Positions 34,577-45,864 of a DNA stretch of 64,000 nucleotides are shown here, one piece after another (the stretch's first letter is position 1; the number at the start of each line of letters is the position of its first letter). The translations under genes and the position numbers were made by a program. The DNA is taken from positions 2,388,751 through 2,452,750 of the forward strand of contig NC_090187.1 of the NCBI RefSeq assembly GCF_024679245.1. The letters run 5' to 3'. Source of the stretch: Pseudorasbora parva (lineage: Eukaryota; Chordata; Actinopteri; Cypriniformes; Gobionidae). Under the pieces are notes generated by a model that saw nothing but the letters and a program-made list of their open reading frames with translations, made no database searches and was not told where the DNA came from.

Positions 34577-36053
34577 CAGCAGCAGGGGGTGTGTCCACTC
34601 ATGATTGGGGAGGAGAGAGTGAGCCAATCAGCAGTAAGGGGTGTGTCCACTTATGATTGGGGAGGAGAGAGTGAGCCAATCAGCAGTAAGGGGTGTGTCC
34701 ACTTATGATTGAGAAGGAGAGAGTGAGCCAATCAGCAGTAAGGGGTGTGTCCACTTATGATTGAGGAGGAGAGAGTGAGCCAATCAGCAGTAAGGGGTGT
34801 GTCCACTTATGATTGAGAAGGAGAGAGTGAGCCAATCAGCAGTAAGGGGTGTGTCCACTTATGATTGAGGAGGAGAGAGTGAGCCAATCAGCAGTAAGGG
34901 GTGTGTCCACTTATGATTGAGGAGGAGAGAGTGAGCCAATCAGCAGTAAGGGGTGTGTCCACTTATGATTGAGGAGGAGAGAGTGAGCCAATCAGCAGTA
35001 AGGGGTGTGTCCACTTATGATTGAGGAGGAGAGAGTGAGCCAATCAGCAGTAAGGGGTGTGTCCACTTATGATTGGGGAGGAGAGAGTGAGCCAATCAGC
35101 AGTAAGGGGTGTGTCCACTTATGATTGGGGAGGAGATAGTGAGCCAATCAGTAGTAAGGGGTGTGTCCACCCATGATGGGGGAGGAGAGAGTGAGTCAAT
35201 CAGCAGTAGGGGGCGTGTCCACTTATGATTGGGGAGGAGAGAGTTTGCCAATCAGCAGTAAGGGGTGTGTCCACTTATGATTGAGGAGGAGAGAGTGAGC
35301 CAATCAGCAGTAAGGGGTGTGTCCACTCATGATTGGGGAGGAGAGAGTGAGCCAATCAGCAGTAAGGGGTGTGTCCACTTATGATTGAGAAGGAGAGAGT
35401 GAGCCAATCAGCAGTAAGGGGTGTGTCCACTTATGATCGGGGAGGAGAGAGTGAGCCAATCAGCAGTAAGGGGTGTGTCCACTTATGATTGAGAAGGAGA
35501 GAGTGAGCCAATCAGCAGTAAGGGGTGTGTCCACTTATGATTGAGAAGGAGAGAGTGAGCCAATCAGCAGTAAGGGGTGTGTCCACTTATGATTGAGGAG
35601 GAGAGAGTGAGCCAATCAGCAGTAAGGGGTGTGTCCACTTATGATTGAGAAGGAGAGAGTGAGCCAATCAGCAGTAAGGGGTGTGTCCACTTATGATTGA
35701 GGAGGAGAGAGTGAGCCAATCAGCAGTAAGGGGTGTGTCCACTCATGATTGGGGAGGAGAGAGTGAGCCAATCAGCAGTAAGGGGTGTGTCCACTTATGA
35801 TTGAGAAGGAGAGAGTGAGCCAATCAGCAGTAAGGGTGTGTCCACTTATGATTGAGAAGGAGAGAGTGAGCCAATCAGTAGTAAGGGGTGTGTCCACCCA
35901 TGATGGGGGAGGAGAGAGTGAGTCAATCAGCAGTAGGGGGCGTGTCCACTTATGATTGAGGAGGAGAGAGTGAGCCAATCAGCAGTAAGGGGTGTGTCCA
36001 CCCATGATGGGGGAGGAGAGAGTGAGTCAATCAGCAGTAGGGGGCGTATCCAG
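34577..36053 (+). repeat. 52-bp minisatellite, about 28 units, one CCAAT box each
   Basis: Unit GTGTGTCCACTTATGATTGA plus GGAGGAGAGAGTGAGCCAAT plus CAGCAGTAAGGG. Variants: GATTGAGAAGGAG, GATTGGGGAGGAG, and a distinctive type with CCCATGATGGGGGAGG plus GAGTCAATCAGCAGTAGGGGGC that recurs at about 35170, 35895 and 36000. GCCAATCAG in most units matches the NF-Y consensus. The minus-strand frames here are repeat translations. Confidence 0.97.
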
Positions 36054-36177
36054 ATTTTCAAGAGAGATTTGAAGATAAATAAAGATAAATATAGAATAAA
36101 TAAAGAAAGAGAATATCTCAGAGAAAAATCACTGAAAAAAAATGTGGTATGATCAGGCAAATAGCTTTAGGACCCCC
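36054..36177. other. Flank after the 52-bp array
   Basis: AAGATAAATAAAGATAAATA-like purine/AT tract; nothing else recognised. Confidence 0.35.
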
Positions 36178-36360
36178 CTTAAAGGTGGGGTAAGTGCTTT
36201 CTGGTAACCGTTGAAAAAAAAAATCACCAAAACAAACATGCCCCTACCCCCAAAAGGGTCCCTACCCCCAATATTTTTTCATTGCTCCGCCCCACACATA
36301 CGTAACCCAGGCAACTACTATGGCAGAATCTCTGTGTATCTAATCCAGGTCGAATATTCA
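36178..36360. repeat. Interspersed repeat fragment
   Basis: CTTAAAGGTGGGGTAAGTGC, ATGCCCCTACCCCCAAAAGG and GTCCCTACCCCCAATATT follow the layout of a dispersed fish TIR element. The right end is not seen. Confidence 0.5.
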
Positions 36361-36594
36361 ATAAAAAAGTTACCCCTTCCATCACAAAAACACAAACCGT
36401 TCTCATGACAACTCGATAGTACACGAGCAAGACAGTCCAGCTAATGGCATATTAAAATTATGACAAGATTAGAGTTATATTGATTTTGGAAAGGGGAAAC
36501 AATCATTTATTAGGAGTATAGTATCTTAATTGTGGGACACATTTTGTGAGCTGACGCTTTAAAGAGACAGTGAGGAGATGTAGATGCTCCATAG

Positions 36595-37596
36595 CAGGGG
36601 TCTCCAACCTTTTTTCATTTGAGAGCTACTTTTTAAAAATGAAAGTCGCCAAGAGCTACCCATGTTCTACAGTACCAATACCATAAACATTTTACGGTAG
36701 TCAGTACCAATTTTGGTACCACAGCAAAATGTTTTTTTTTTCTTTTTTTTTTACTATTTAAAAAAAATCTATTTAATTTAAAACGTTTATTATTTATGAT
36801 GATAATTATTATAAGTAAATCATACATTTAAACATTTAAAGGCTGTATGCTGTTTAAAAAGTAATCATTGTTTATACATAAAATATCAAGTGTAAAATAA
36901 GGAACCATCTAGGCATAATTATTATTATTAGTAGAGACGTATTTTTATTACATAGAGATGGAGTTACTTCTACTATATAGGCTGCAACAGTAGCCAAATA
37001 TATTCTGTCAATTTCTCAACGTTAAACCAATTCATTATGCCGTGAAGACCTTTGAGTGTCTGTGTTCATATGACAGCTTACTTAAATGAAACGTTAAATT
37101 CTCATGAAGTGACAGTTTATGCGTCTGTATGTCCTCATAGTGGCACACGGCAGAGACACGCGAGTGTGTGTGTGTGTGCCGCGCCCTCGCATCTGCGCCT
37201 GTTATTCACGCAGAGACACAGAATTTGCAGGAGTAATATTTAAATAATAATTTACAGTTTAATATTCACAGACACTAGTATATATTCGGCTACAGTTTGG
37301 AGCCCTGCGCTTGGGTTAACACGAAAGCTGCGTGTACAGAATATACTCGGGAGTCGGTACAACCGGTAATACTGAAATGCTGGTATCGTCATTATTTTTT
37401 TATTTATTTCACTACCAACATCGTACTAGTAGCCTACCTGTAATTGTGACAACCCTACATTTGCATGTTTACATTGACATTTGTTCATAAATAAAAAATT
37501 CTAAGTCAGTCTAAATTAGCTCACTCTGATTAGATGCAAAGTAGCCTACGTCTTGGCGAGCTACCTCCAATCAGAGCGACGTGTTGGAGACCCCTG
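36595..37596. mobile_element. Non-autonomous hAT-type transposon with intact target duplication
   Basis: The ends CAGGGGTCTCCAAC and GTTGGAGACCCCTG are perfect inverted repeats with a CAGGGG start typical of hAT/Charlie-type elements. Subterminal GAGAGCTACTTTTT and GGCGAGCTACC extend the similarity. An exact 8-bp duplication CTCCATAG lies at 36587-36594 and 37597-37604, the length hAT insertion makes. 1,002 bp, with no transposase. Confidence 0.92.
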
Positions 37597-37604
37597 CTCC
37601 ATAG

Positions 37605-38545
37605 GGTGTGGAAATGAACGGGTCTTTATCATCGCTGAAGTGAGCCACAATACGATCGCAAATGGATAACCAAGCGAACATGACACATGAGCATGTTCAA
37701 GAAAAAGCCAGTATATATTAGTTCTTGGTTAATGTCTGTCCTGTGTGTTGTGTGTTTTGAATTATATCTTGCTCTGAGTGCGCTCTTCTCACCATTATTA
37801 TTAGACACGCCCCTTACCTGCTGATTGGCTACAAGTTTGTTTTTGGACTCTGCCCGACTCCATTTTGTAAAAACCCTTCCTTTAATATTAGAAAAGCTTT
37901 CCAGCTCTGGAGAGACCCAGTCGCCAGGGTTTGCGTTTTTGTCTGCTTCATACTGGAGGAACATTGGTTATGCTATGTTTCACAGAACCAAGACATGCTG
38001 TTGTTGAAATGTGAGCTCTAATAACAGGACAGTTTTGAGATTGTCTGGAGCTGCTGGTGAATAACAACACACTTCTTGGATGTACTCTTGTGCACTGTAT
38101 GTTCATTTTGTGTTCTTCCTTGTCATTTGTTTGTGATCTTTGCTTTATTTTTCACAATTTTTACATTCCTTCAGTTATGATGGAGGCATTCACTTTGTAT
38201 GGCATGTTCAAGCTTTTGTGGAGGCGGAGCAATGAAGGGAGGGGCGTGTCTGTTTGGGCTGAATTCAAATATCAACAGTATTTCTCAGAAATTGCGCACT
38301 GCGCCTTTAATTGTACTGACTGTGAAATTTTTATTTACTTCCAACTTTAAAATGAAAACCTGACATTCAGTTCACTTCACATTACACACTTAACTATATT
38401 ATTTCCATAATAAGTACTCTTTTTAAAAGTATGTTAAGGTGTACTTCTTCTACAGACGGGATCGTGCAGAATTCATATGTGCCGTGGTCGAACAAGGAAC
38501 AAAAATTCTCCTTTTGTGTTACAGATTTGGAGTGACATGAGAATA
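37605..38545. other. Transposon-rich flank, unresolved
   Basis: Contains GACACGCCCCTTACCTGCTG, GGAGGGGCGTGTCTG and GCACTGCGCCTTTAA (38296-38310), the last resembling the right end of a TTTAAAGGCGCA-type element. Frames 37629-37964 and 38057-38350 lack domains. Confidence 0.35.
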
Positions 38546-38564
38546 TATATATATATATATATTT
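38546..38564. repeat. (TA)n microsatellite
   Basis: About nine TA units. Confidence 0.85.
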
Positions 38565-39253
38565 GGAGAAGAACTGTTCCTTTAATCTCACATTTGCACT
38601 TTGCTCTGAGCAGACATGAAGTGATCCCTGATCTGCACATATCTCTGTCCTCGCTGAAGTCAGGAAGCTGAGCCGATTAAACAGGAACTTTCACTTCTTT
38701 GAACTTCAGTTGTCTTGTCTTCAACCTTATTAAAGCACATGCTGTTCATTTACTCAAAAGTATCCTTTAACTCATAACATCACTTTTAATCTAGCCAAAT
38801 CATTATAGAGTTATTAAACTCTGAATGCACCCGGTAGTAAATTATTACTGCTTTCATTATCTTCCCTATCAGTTTGCGCATTCTGCTAATATCTTTTGAG
38901 TAATTTTAATACCCCTCAAAATGACTGTCCTGAGTGATATTCTCACATAATTAACTCTGACTTTTTACTGCCTCTTTAATCTGATCAAAAATCTCTGAAT
39001 AGATTAATTTGTGTGTATAAGCACACAAGGCAATGAAACAAGGCACATCAGGACAGAGAGAGCGAAGGCGGAGCGACATGGCGTTTGGAGGAGCTGCCCG
39101 ATTTAAGCATTGTTTATTCTGTTTTGAGTCTTATAGCCTGAATGTTACATAATGTGAAGCTATTGATGTACTGATGCCGTGCAGTTGTATTTTCTGATAG
39201 ATGCAAACAGAAATAGACCCTCAAGCTTTTATTTTGGCCGGAAAAGGCCAGAA
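38565..39253. promoter_or_regulatory. Unique block, candidate conserved non-coding element at 38820-39050
   Basis: GTAGTAAATTATTACTGCTTT, TCTGCTAATATCTTTTGAG and ATAATTAACTCTGAC are AT-core, homeodomain-like motifs in repeat-free sequence. No exon signals. Texture only. Confidence 0.3.
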
Positions 39254-40255
39254 TACCTTTAAAGTCAACATGAAACATGAGTTTCGCTCGTGTTTTATTA
39301 TTATTAGTATTACTTTTATTTGAGACAGGGACAGTGCACAATAAAAACATTAGCCTTGTTTATAACAAGGAGAGATGCATTGCACCGGGTTTTAGCAAAT
39401 TGCTATTTTCCACCCGTAGTCCCTGGGCAATTTTCATTCGTTGTACCGTATATCTGAGTCAAACGCTTCTGGAAAAAGAACAAATGTAGGGCGGGTGTAG
39501 GCATAAGTTGAGAGTGGGATAAATGGGACATGTCCTCATCACTTTTTTAACTTTTTTGAAACAACTGACCTAATACTAGTCTCACGTAGCCAGGGCTTCA
39601 GACTGACGGCATAAGATCTGGACTCTATCGCAGCTTTCATTGGTCATAGACTGCCCAAGAGGACGTTTGACTGACATGTAACACAACCAATCACAGTTTG
39701 TTTTGTTCCATGACGTGTAGGGGCGTGAACATGTAAAGTTGATAACAGACCGGCATTTTTGCGGTGACCCTATTTGTTTCCGGTGAAATCACAAAACAAA
39801 AAACTGGCCTTGCTCTTGACATATAATCACTGATTACATTTGGTTTTGATGAAGCAAATAAAAAATAAATAAATTAAATTAAATTAATAAATAAATCTTT
39901 AAACTATTTCTTAAGTGTATCAACTCAAATTTTTAATTTCAATAAACTCAAAATTTTACGGCAACCAGGTTACTTACTTTTTTAAGTTAATCCAACAATA
40001 TGTTTTTACAGTGTACAAATTGTACATTTAGCATTACATTTACAAAAAAACAAACAAAAACAAACAAAAAACAAGATTACACCACTGAGTATGATAAAAT
40101 GTAAATGTGGGCGGGGCTTGATTGTGTCTGTGGGGAATTGATTGGATGGTTGTGGTTTGCTATTGGTGGATCTCATGTGAGTGACAGGCGGCCCCGCCCT
40201 CATCTTCAGAGTGGAGAAGAGATGTCGCAGTTATTCTGATTAAAATAACAAATTG
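39254..40255 (+). mobile_element. Family F copy 2, interrupted
   Basis: Left terminus TTTAAAGTCAACATGAAACA at 39256. ACAGGGACAGTGCACAATAA to GTAGTCCCTGGGC (39325-39428) is another common fish repeat inserted within it. Family F resumes with CGTATATCTGAGTCAAACG and AACAAATGTAGGGCGGG, breaks again at about 39500, and its core returns at 40107-40245 (GGGCGGGGCTTGATTG to TTATTCTGATT). The 39500-40090 insert ends in TTTTTAAGTTAATCCAACAA-type TIR sequence. Confidence 0.6.
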
Positions 40256-40487
40256 TGAACTTGCCGTCGCAAAACTTAATCAGTACATGATTTTGGAGAT
40301 TGAATTTCCATCAAAAACAACTATAAAAATATACTATATAATTAATATTAAACTATTGTACAGTCTGTTTTTATAAACTATGTATAGTCTATGCTTATTC
40401 TATATGTTGCACCAAAAATATTAGTACGGAGCACCCACCAAAAAAGTGGATTCTGTCTGAACCTGCTTATGAGAGAGAAAGATAGTA
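40256..40487. other. Unassigned sequence
   Basis: No recognised feature. Confidence 0.3.
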
Positions 40488-40489
40488 TT

Positions 40490-40557
<68 letters not shown>

Positions 40558-40570
40558 TGTGTGTGTGTTA
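40488..40570 (+). repeat. (TG)n microsatellite
   Basis: About 41 TG units with one TTTG interruption. Cys-Val and Thr-His frames are repeat translations. Confidence 0.97.
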
Positions 40571-41287
40571 CATCCTCTGTAATTTGGCACTTGATATATT
40601 CCCTATAAAAGGGATCCTCATGAATTTTTCATTCAGGATGCAGTGTGGCATGCTGGGTGATGATGCTAGGCAGAGTGCTAGCGTGGCACAGCAAAACCTT
40701 CTTTAAACAGTAATTGCTACGATTGATCAAAGCATTGATCCGTTATTGCTTATATTTTCAGAGTCCTTGAGGCTCAAGGAACTTAATGTGCCCTTTCTCC
40801 AGAGTTTCTTAGATCATAACATTAGCATACCAAGCTCCCATGCTGGACTCTCAGTACATATTACATCTAATTGGTGCTTGACACAGAGGTACACACACAC
40901 ACACACAGTCCTGTGCTCGTCCAAAAATAGGTATAATAACCATCAGCAGACTCGGCGGCCTTGTGAAATGTTTCATTTGGAAGCACACCTCACATTTGTA
41001 GGAGGCGCACACATTCTCCCACACACACAGGCAGACTGAGAGGTAATCGATCAGGAGTACGGCAGTCTGCGCTCGCGGTGGAAGTGAGATTGCAGTGATT
41101 AGATTGCTGTTGGACGTCCTCAAGTTCTGCACTCAGAGAAGTCACATGTGCCGGTCTGCACACGATGTGGGTGGCGACAACAAATTCAACACATGCCATC
41201 ATTACGGCACACTTTGGTGTCGGCAGGAATTTGGCATGAAATTCAATTGCGATATTATTTTTTATATTATTATTCTGCCGTATTTTG

Positions 41288-41291
<4 letters not shown>
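40571..41291. other. Unique sequence, partly regulatory-looking
   Basis: A short CA tract at about 40892-40906. The 41040-41280 block (AATTCAACACATGCCATCAT, ATGAAATTCAATTGCGATA) is repeat-free and may be conserved. No exon signals. Confidence 0.3.

Positions 41292-41339
<48 letters not shown>
41292..41339. repeat. (TA)n microsatellite
   Basis: About 20 TA units with a GTATATATAA end. Confidence 0.95.
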
Positions 41340-41349
41340 ATTCATTATA

Positions 41350-41527
41350 TAGTGAAACGCTTCAGGAACAAGAACAAATGTAGGGCGGGGCTTGATTGTG
41401 TTGGGACATTAATTGGATGATTGTGGTTTGCTATTGGTGGAACTCATGTGAGTGACAGGTGGCCCCGCCCTCATCTTCAGAGAAGAGATTAAGTTATTCT
41501 GATTTAAGATTATGAGGGAGATGAATG

Positions 41528-41570
<43 letters not shown>

Positions 41571-41663
41571 ATGTCTAAAGATACATTTATTAAATAATTA
41601 AAAAATTATAATAAACACTGCAAAAAATGAGAATTGTCTAATTTGATTTCATGGTGACTTTAA
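41350..41663 (+). mobile_element. Family F copy 3 (left-truncated)
   Basis: Starts at GTGAAACGCTTCAGGAACAA inside the family, then the core, then an (AAAT)n tract at 41530-41571, and the full right terminus TTTCATGGTGACTTTAATG. The left end is missing and the (TA)n tract lies there instead. Confidence 0.75.
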
Positions 41664-41676
41664 TGTTTTTGACAGA

Positions 41677-42060
41677 AATCTCGTCTGCTCACCAAGAAAT
41701 ACAGTAATATTGTGAAATATTATTTTAATTGATAAAATACCAGATATATATATATTGAAAGGTAAGAAATAAATACTGTTTTTATCCAGCAAGGACACAT
41801 TCAAATGTGAAGGCATTTATAACATTACAATATTTCAAATAAATGTTGTTCTTTCAAACGTTTTATTCATTAAGGAATGTATCACGGTCTCCACAAATAA
41901 TTCTTAAAGTACAGCATTGATCATAGGAATAAATTACATTTTAATATATATTCACATAGAAAACAGCTATTTTAAATAGTAATAATTTCCCCCAATATTA
42001 CTGATTTTACTATATTTCTCATCAAATAAATGCAGCCTTGGTGAGCATAAGAGACTTCTT
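41677..42060 (-). mobile_element. Family H element, most complete copy
   Basis: GCTCACCAAG (41687-41696) and CTTGGTGAGC (42037-42046) mark inverted ends. Internal landmarks on the minus strand are TTACTTAATTCCTATGATC-like, CCGTGATACATTCC and GAACAACATTTATTTGAAAT. Sibling fragments at 8121, 18195, 43030 and 43525. Confidence 0.75.
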
Positions 42061-42439
42061 TTAAAAACATAAAAATAATGTAAATTATTCCAAACTTTGT
42101 TTAGCACATTTGTTTTACTGCGCTGCTCAAGGGAATTATTTCGCTCGCAGCAAAACTGAGAAATAAAGTAACGCGAAGGGTGAGCCTGAACACGCTCTCC
42201 CGGGAGCCGGCGTTCCTGGACGGTAAGAGAAACATTTTAAGTGTTTATCTGCGTTTAGTGTTTCCTAAGGCCACCGGTGCTCTGTTTCCAAAATGATATG
42301 CATGAAGATCCTGTTCTGTGTGCGTCTGGCACAGCTGGTGCAGATTCGCTGATGAAATATTCATTGGAGTTTGGCAAATATGATTTCAAGTCCAAATGAC
42401 TTTTTTAAAAGCTACTTTATTTTTTATTGTAAATGAATA
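42061..42439. other. Unassigned sequence
   Basis: A CpG-bearing patch, CTCTCCCGGGAGCCGGCGTTC, at about 42196-42216; no exon defined. Confidence 0.3.
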
Positions 42440-42850
42440 TAATTCCTTCTTGATATAATGCTTTCAGAATCGATTCTAGCATCATGGATAAATAAAAACA
42501 GAAATAAAACTTTATGGTTATTGTGTTTTTATGGGGGAAAGCGATGCGGAGCTTTCAAGGGAAACAATAGCCCATTAACAGCAGAGTCAACAGCTTGCCA
42601 TTCGATCCACACCGAAAAGAGAGAGGCCATTTTCAAACACCTTGACAATTCACCGTTCGATCTACACCTAAACCCCCATCACACGTCCCTTTGGCCGAGG
42701 GCTCAGCTGAGCATTTTTCACACCCTGAAAATCAATTTCACCCTGCCTGCAATGAAAAACAATTCAAGTCTTCATTGCCACAGTTGTGTTGTGCTTAGAC
42801 TCCCATGAGAATGTGCGGGAAGCGGAAAGACTCATAAAGGTGATGGTATC
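42440..42850. promoter_or_regulatory. Candidate conserved non-coding element
   Basis: Repeat-free block with CCATTTTCAAACACCTTGAC, AAATCAATTTCACCCTGCC and AATGAAAAACAATTCAAG. The 116-codon plus frame (42458-42808) has no domain, no splice signals and no biased composition, so I do not call it a gene. Confidence 0.35.
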
Positions 42851-43024
42851 TGAATGCTGTCTGAGGGAAATGATGTAACGTCTGTAGCCGGTCAATGTTT
42901 ACTCTGAAGGAACACCGTAACAATGCGTCAGTCGTTATGTTACTGTAAAATCGTTGGTGCATTCAAGTGGTCAGAATGATGTTATTTGGTGCTTTTTCTA
43001 AACTAAAGTTGGATTAATTTGAGA
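42851..43024. other. Unassigned sequence
   Basis: No recognised feature. Confidence 0.3.
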
Positions 43025-43695
43025 ATGATTTCTGAAGGATCATCAAGACTGGAGTAATGATGATAAATTCAGTTTTGATCACAGGAATAAATTACACTTT
43101 ACCATATATTCACATAGAAAACAGCTGTTTTAAACTGGAATAATAATTCACTAGCTTTAATTGTGCGAATTTAATGTTGATGTTTAATGGTTATTAGGAC
43201 ATTCAAATTGCTATATTTGTTGCATTTGTCTTGTCAAAATAAATCATGCAATTTCCCAACGTATTGTTGTAAGAGCACACTCTAAAAAATTCTGAGTAAA
43301 AAAGAACCCAATGTTGGGTCAAATATGGACTAACCCAGCAGTTGGGTTGTCTTAAGCAAATATTTAACCCAACCGTGGGATTAAAACAACCCAATCACTG
43401 GGTTAAAACGACCCAATTGCTGGGTTAAAATGACCCAATTGCTGGGTTAGTCCATATTTGACCCAACATTGGGTTAAAACAACCCAGCATTTTTTAGAGT
43501 GCATACTGTTAAACATTATAATGATTAGTGAAGGATCATGTGACACTGAAGACTGGAGTAATGATGATACATTCATCACAATCACAGGAATGATGTTTAA
43601 TGGTTAGTAGGACATTTGCAAAAAATCTAATTGCTACTATTACATGTTTGCATTTGTCCTGTCAGTATAATTAATGGAATTTTCAACTTAACTTG
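43025..43695 (-). repeat. Family H remnant, locally duplicated, split by a MITE
   Basis: Two direct copies of one module: 43025-43262 and about 43523-43695. Both run from GAAGGATCAT and GACTGGAGTAATGATGATA to ATGATGTTTAATGGTTA-like and GCATTTGTC sequences. The second copy lacks about 100 bp of the middle. The family P MITE (43278-43501) lies between them. Confidence 0.65.
43278..43501. mobile_element. Palindromic MITE, family P, copy 2
   Basis: Ends CACTCTAAAAAATTCTGAG and the inverse of AGCATTTTTTAGAGTG. The central GTCTTAAGCAA is shared with the copy at 28021-28287, and GGGTT/AACCC modules alternate throughout. Confidence 0.85.
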
Positions 43696-44585
43696 AAAAG
43701 TGGATTATTTCGCACAAAATGTCTTGTGTTGCCAAGTCTTGGGAAGACAAATGGTAGCTTTGTGACCAAAAAGTCATTATTCAAAGGTAATTCTGCATCC
43801 GTTGAGTCCGTCAGAACTCCAGAACCGGATCGGCCAGTGTGAAAGAATCAATCAGATCAGTTTGTGATCTGGACCAATCGATTCATTGAAAACATCTGAC
43901 TCGAAGAACGATTTGTTTAATCGTCTCAAAGAGAACTATACGATAGATGCCAAGTTTTTGTTTTAAACCAATAATGATTTAAAATCACATTTCTTGCACA
44001 AAGGCTTAGAATATAGCACACGTTCCATGAAGAGCTTTTATGATGCTTTTGTGAGGTTTTACATCTTTTTTGGAGCCTAAAAGCTTCACTATCCAATCAT
44101 TGTAATTGCATGGGAAACAACGAGTAAAAAGCCTCCAGAGATTTGCCTTTGGTCTTCTGTAGAAGAAAGCGGTTGTAGCTTTAAAGCGGTTAAAAAGTAA
44201 ATGGCAAATTGTATCTTTAGTTCCGCTTTTACTTAAAAACGAATTACAGCAGATGAAATTGAACTTGGTGGAAATTTCACAGTGAGATTGCATGTGTTCA
44301 ACAGAAATAACAGAACAAGTCAAGTGTTTTCTTTAAATGCTATGTCTCCGATATTATTGATATGTAATCTGGGCATTTCATTTAAATAAAATACATAAAG
44401 GTGTCTGTTTTCGAAAGACGTCTCGTGTCTCTGCCTGAGAGCCTGAGTTTTGTTTCTGTCAGATCTTAAATGAGCCATTCTCTGTGATTATTGAGCGACT
44501 CTATGATATTGTAGCCTGACAGACAGTTTCAGTTTTTTTTTACTTGTTTTGTTTCACAGAGCCGTCTCAGATGTGTCAGTATGCA
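43696..44585. other. Unassigned sequence
   Basis: The 105-codon minus frame 44006-44323 has no recognised domain. The 43860-43930 stretch (GGACCAATCGATTCATTG) looks repeat-derived. Confidence 0.3.
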
Positions 44586-44629
44586 ACACACACACACACG
44601 CACACACGCACACACGCACACACACACTC
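44586..44629. repeat. (CA)n microsatellite with CG variants
   Basis: CA dinucleotides interrupted three times by CG, giving an 8-bp ACACACGC pattern. Confidence 0.93.
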
Positions 44630-44979
44630 ATCACATTGAATGACTGGATACAGAAATTGTCAGCGTTGAAATATAGAAATGTGTTCATGCTGAAATTCAC
44701 ACATGCATATCGTCCTGAAGTGTAAAAAAGGAAATATAACACGCAGTGTTCATTCGAAATATGCAAAATATCATTACGCCTCGTTTATCATATTCATTCT
44801 CCAGGTATTATTTGTATTCATATTTTTATCCATCACTTTGGATAATTATAGAGCACTCAAGTGTGCTTGGTCGGGATTAGAATTAATTTTTCAGAATGAG
44901 CGCTGGACTGGATTGAGGAGAGATTTGGACGGCTCTGGCCGGAGGTAATGTAAAATAATCTTGTTACACTTCCTCATCT
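44630..44979. other. Unassigned sequence
   Basis: No recognised feature. Confidence 0.3.
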
Positions 44980-45720
44980 TCCTTTCAGAAATATCTCACA
45001 CTCATTTTTCTCCCGCTCATCTCCGAGCTTCGGCTTTGAGTAAATCTCTCACATTAGGCATTCGGCTTCAGCCAATCGAAACTGCTTCTTTTATACCAAT
45101 CAGATAGAGCTCTGCCTCCGCAGATAACATGGAGGGTCATTACTTCAGATGGATTTTCTGCCCGGCGCACACGCGCACCGACGCACGATCCGATGTGGCA
45201 TGTGCCACCTAAAGCCATCCGCGGAGAGCTTGACTGGAAGGAGACATGGAGAGACAGACAGGTTTAGGGAGAAAATCAAGTGTGCATCAGTGCAAAACCC
45301 TGTCGGAAAGAACTCGGTTGGCTTGGTACGAGGCGTTCGCGGGCCCTCGGGTGCGATTCTCCATTAATGCATTTTTTGTGTCGCTTCTCTTCAGTTGGAG
45401 GCAGAGATTGCATTGAATGGAGAAGAAGGACGTGTGTTATTCTGAGCCCGCGTGCATTTCCTTGGGCGAACACACTCCACCGAGCGAGATTATTATGCCC
45501 ATTTAACTTTAATGAGAGAACGTTGACATCTAGTATCTGGAGATGTGCTCCATCAGGATGTCGAATCTCATCTTTCTCGGATTTGTAGTCAAATAAATCG
45601 AGAAGTGTGTAATTGGGATTTCAACCGTAGACTTGAAGAACCTCGGGTGCTGTGATTCTTCTCTGAGCCCATGTTGCCCGTCGATCAATACTCAAGGCTA
45701 AAACACGTTTCCGGCATTCC
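44980..45720. promoter_or_regulatory. Candidate conserved non-coding cluster
   Basis: About 740 bp, repeat-free and more GC-balanced than the flanks, with GATTCTCCATTAATGCATTT, GCCCATTTAACTTTAATG, CCAATCGAAACTGC and TACCAATCAGATAGAGC. Overlapping frames (45149-45588) have no domains. A regulatory cluster or alternative promoter are both possible. Confidence 0.35.
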
Positions 45721-45864
45721 ACTGGTCATTGCAGAATATTATCTGTTGACCTTGGAAAACAGACATTTGAGACTTCCTGAAGCTGTGGTCTTTGATATGT
45801 TTTCAGGACAAAAAGAGTGAAAACTGCCTCTGAAGTCCAGTGTAAGGGCAATTTGTTTCAGCTG
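45721..45864. other. Unassigned sequence
   Basis: Flank before the Tc1-like element. Confidence 0.3.

Noticed and set aside
35772..36160. Minus-strand proteins with repeated 'MAHSLLLNH'-type blocks
   Set aside because: Translations of the 52-bp minisatellite, whose period is not a multiple of three.
40391..40590. Cys-Val and Thr-His frames (also 7165-7416, 53783-54209, 60638-60965)
   Set aside because: Translations of CA/TG microsatellites.
42458..42808. 116-codon plus-strand frame as a gene
   Set aside because: No domain, splice context or codon signature; kept only as part of a candidate non-coding element.
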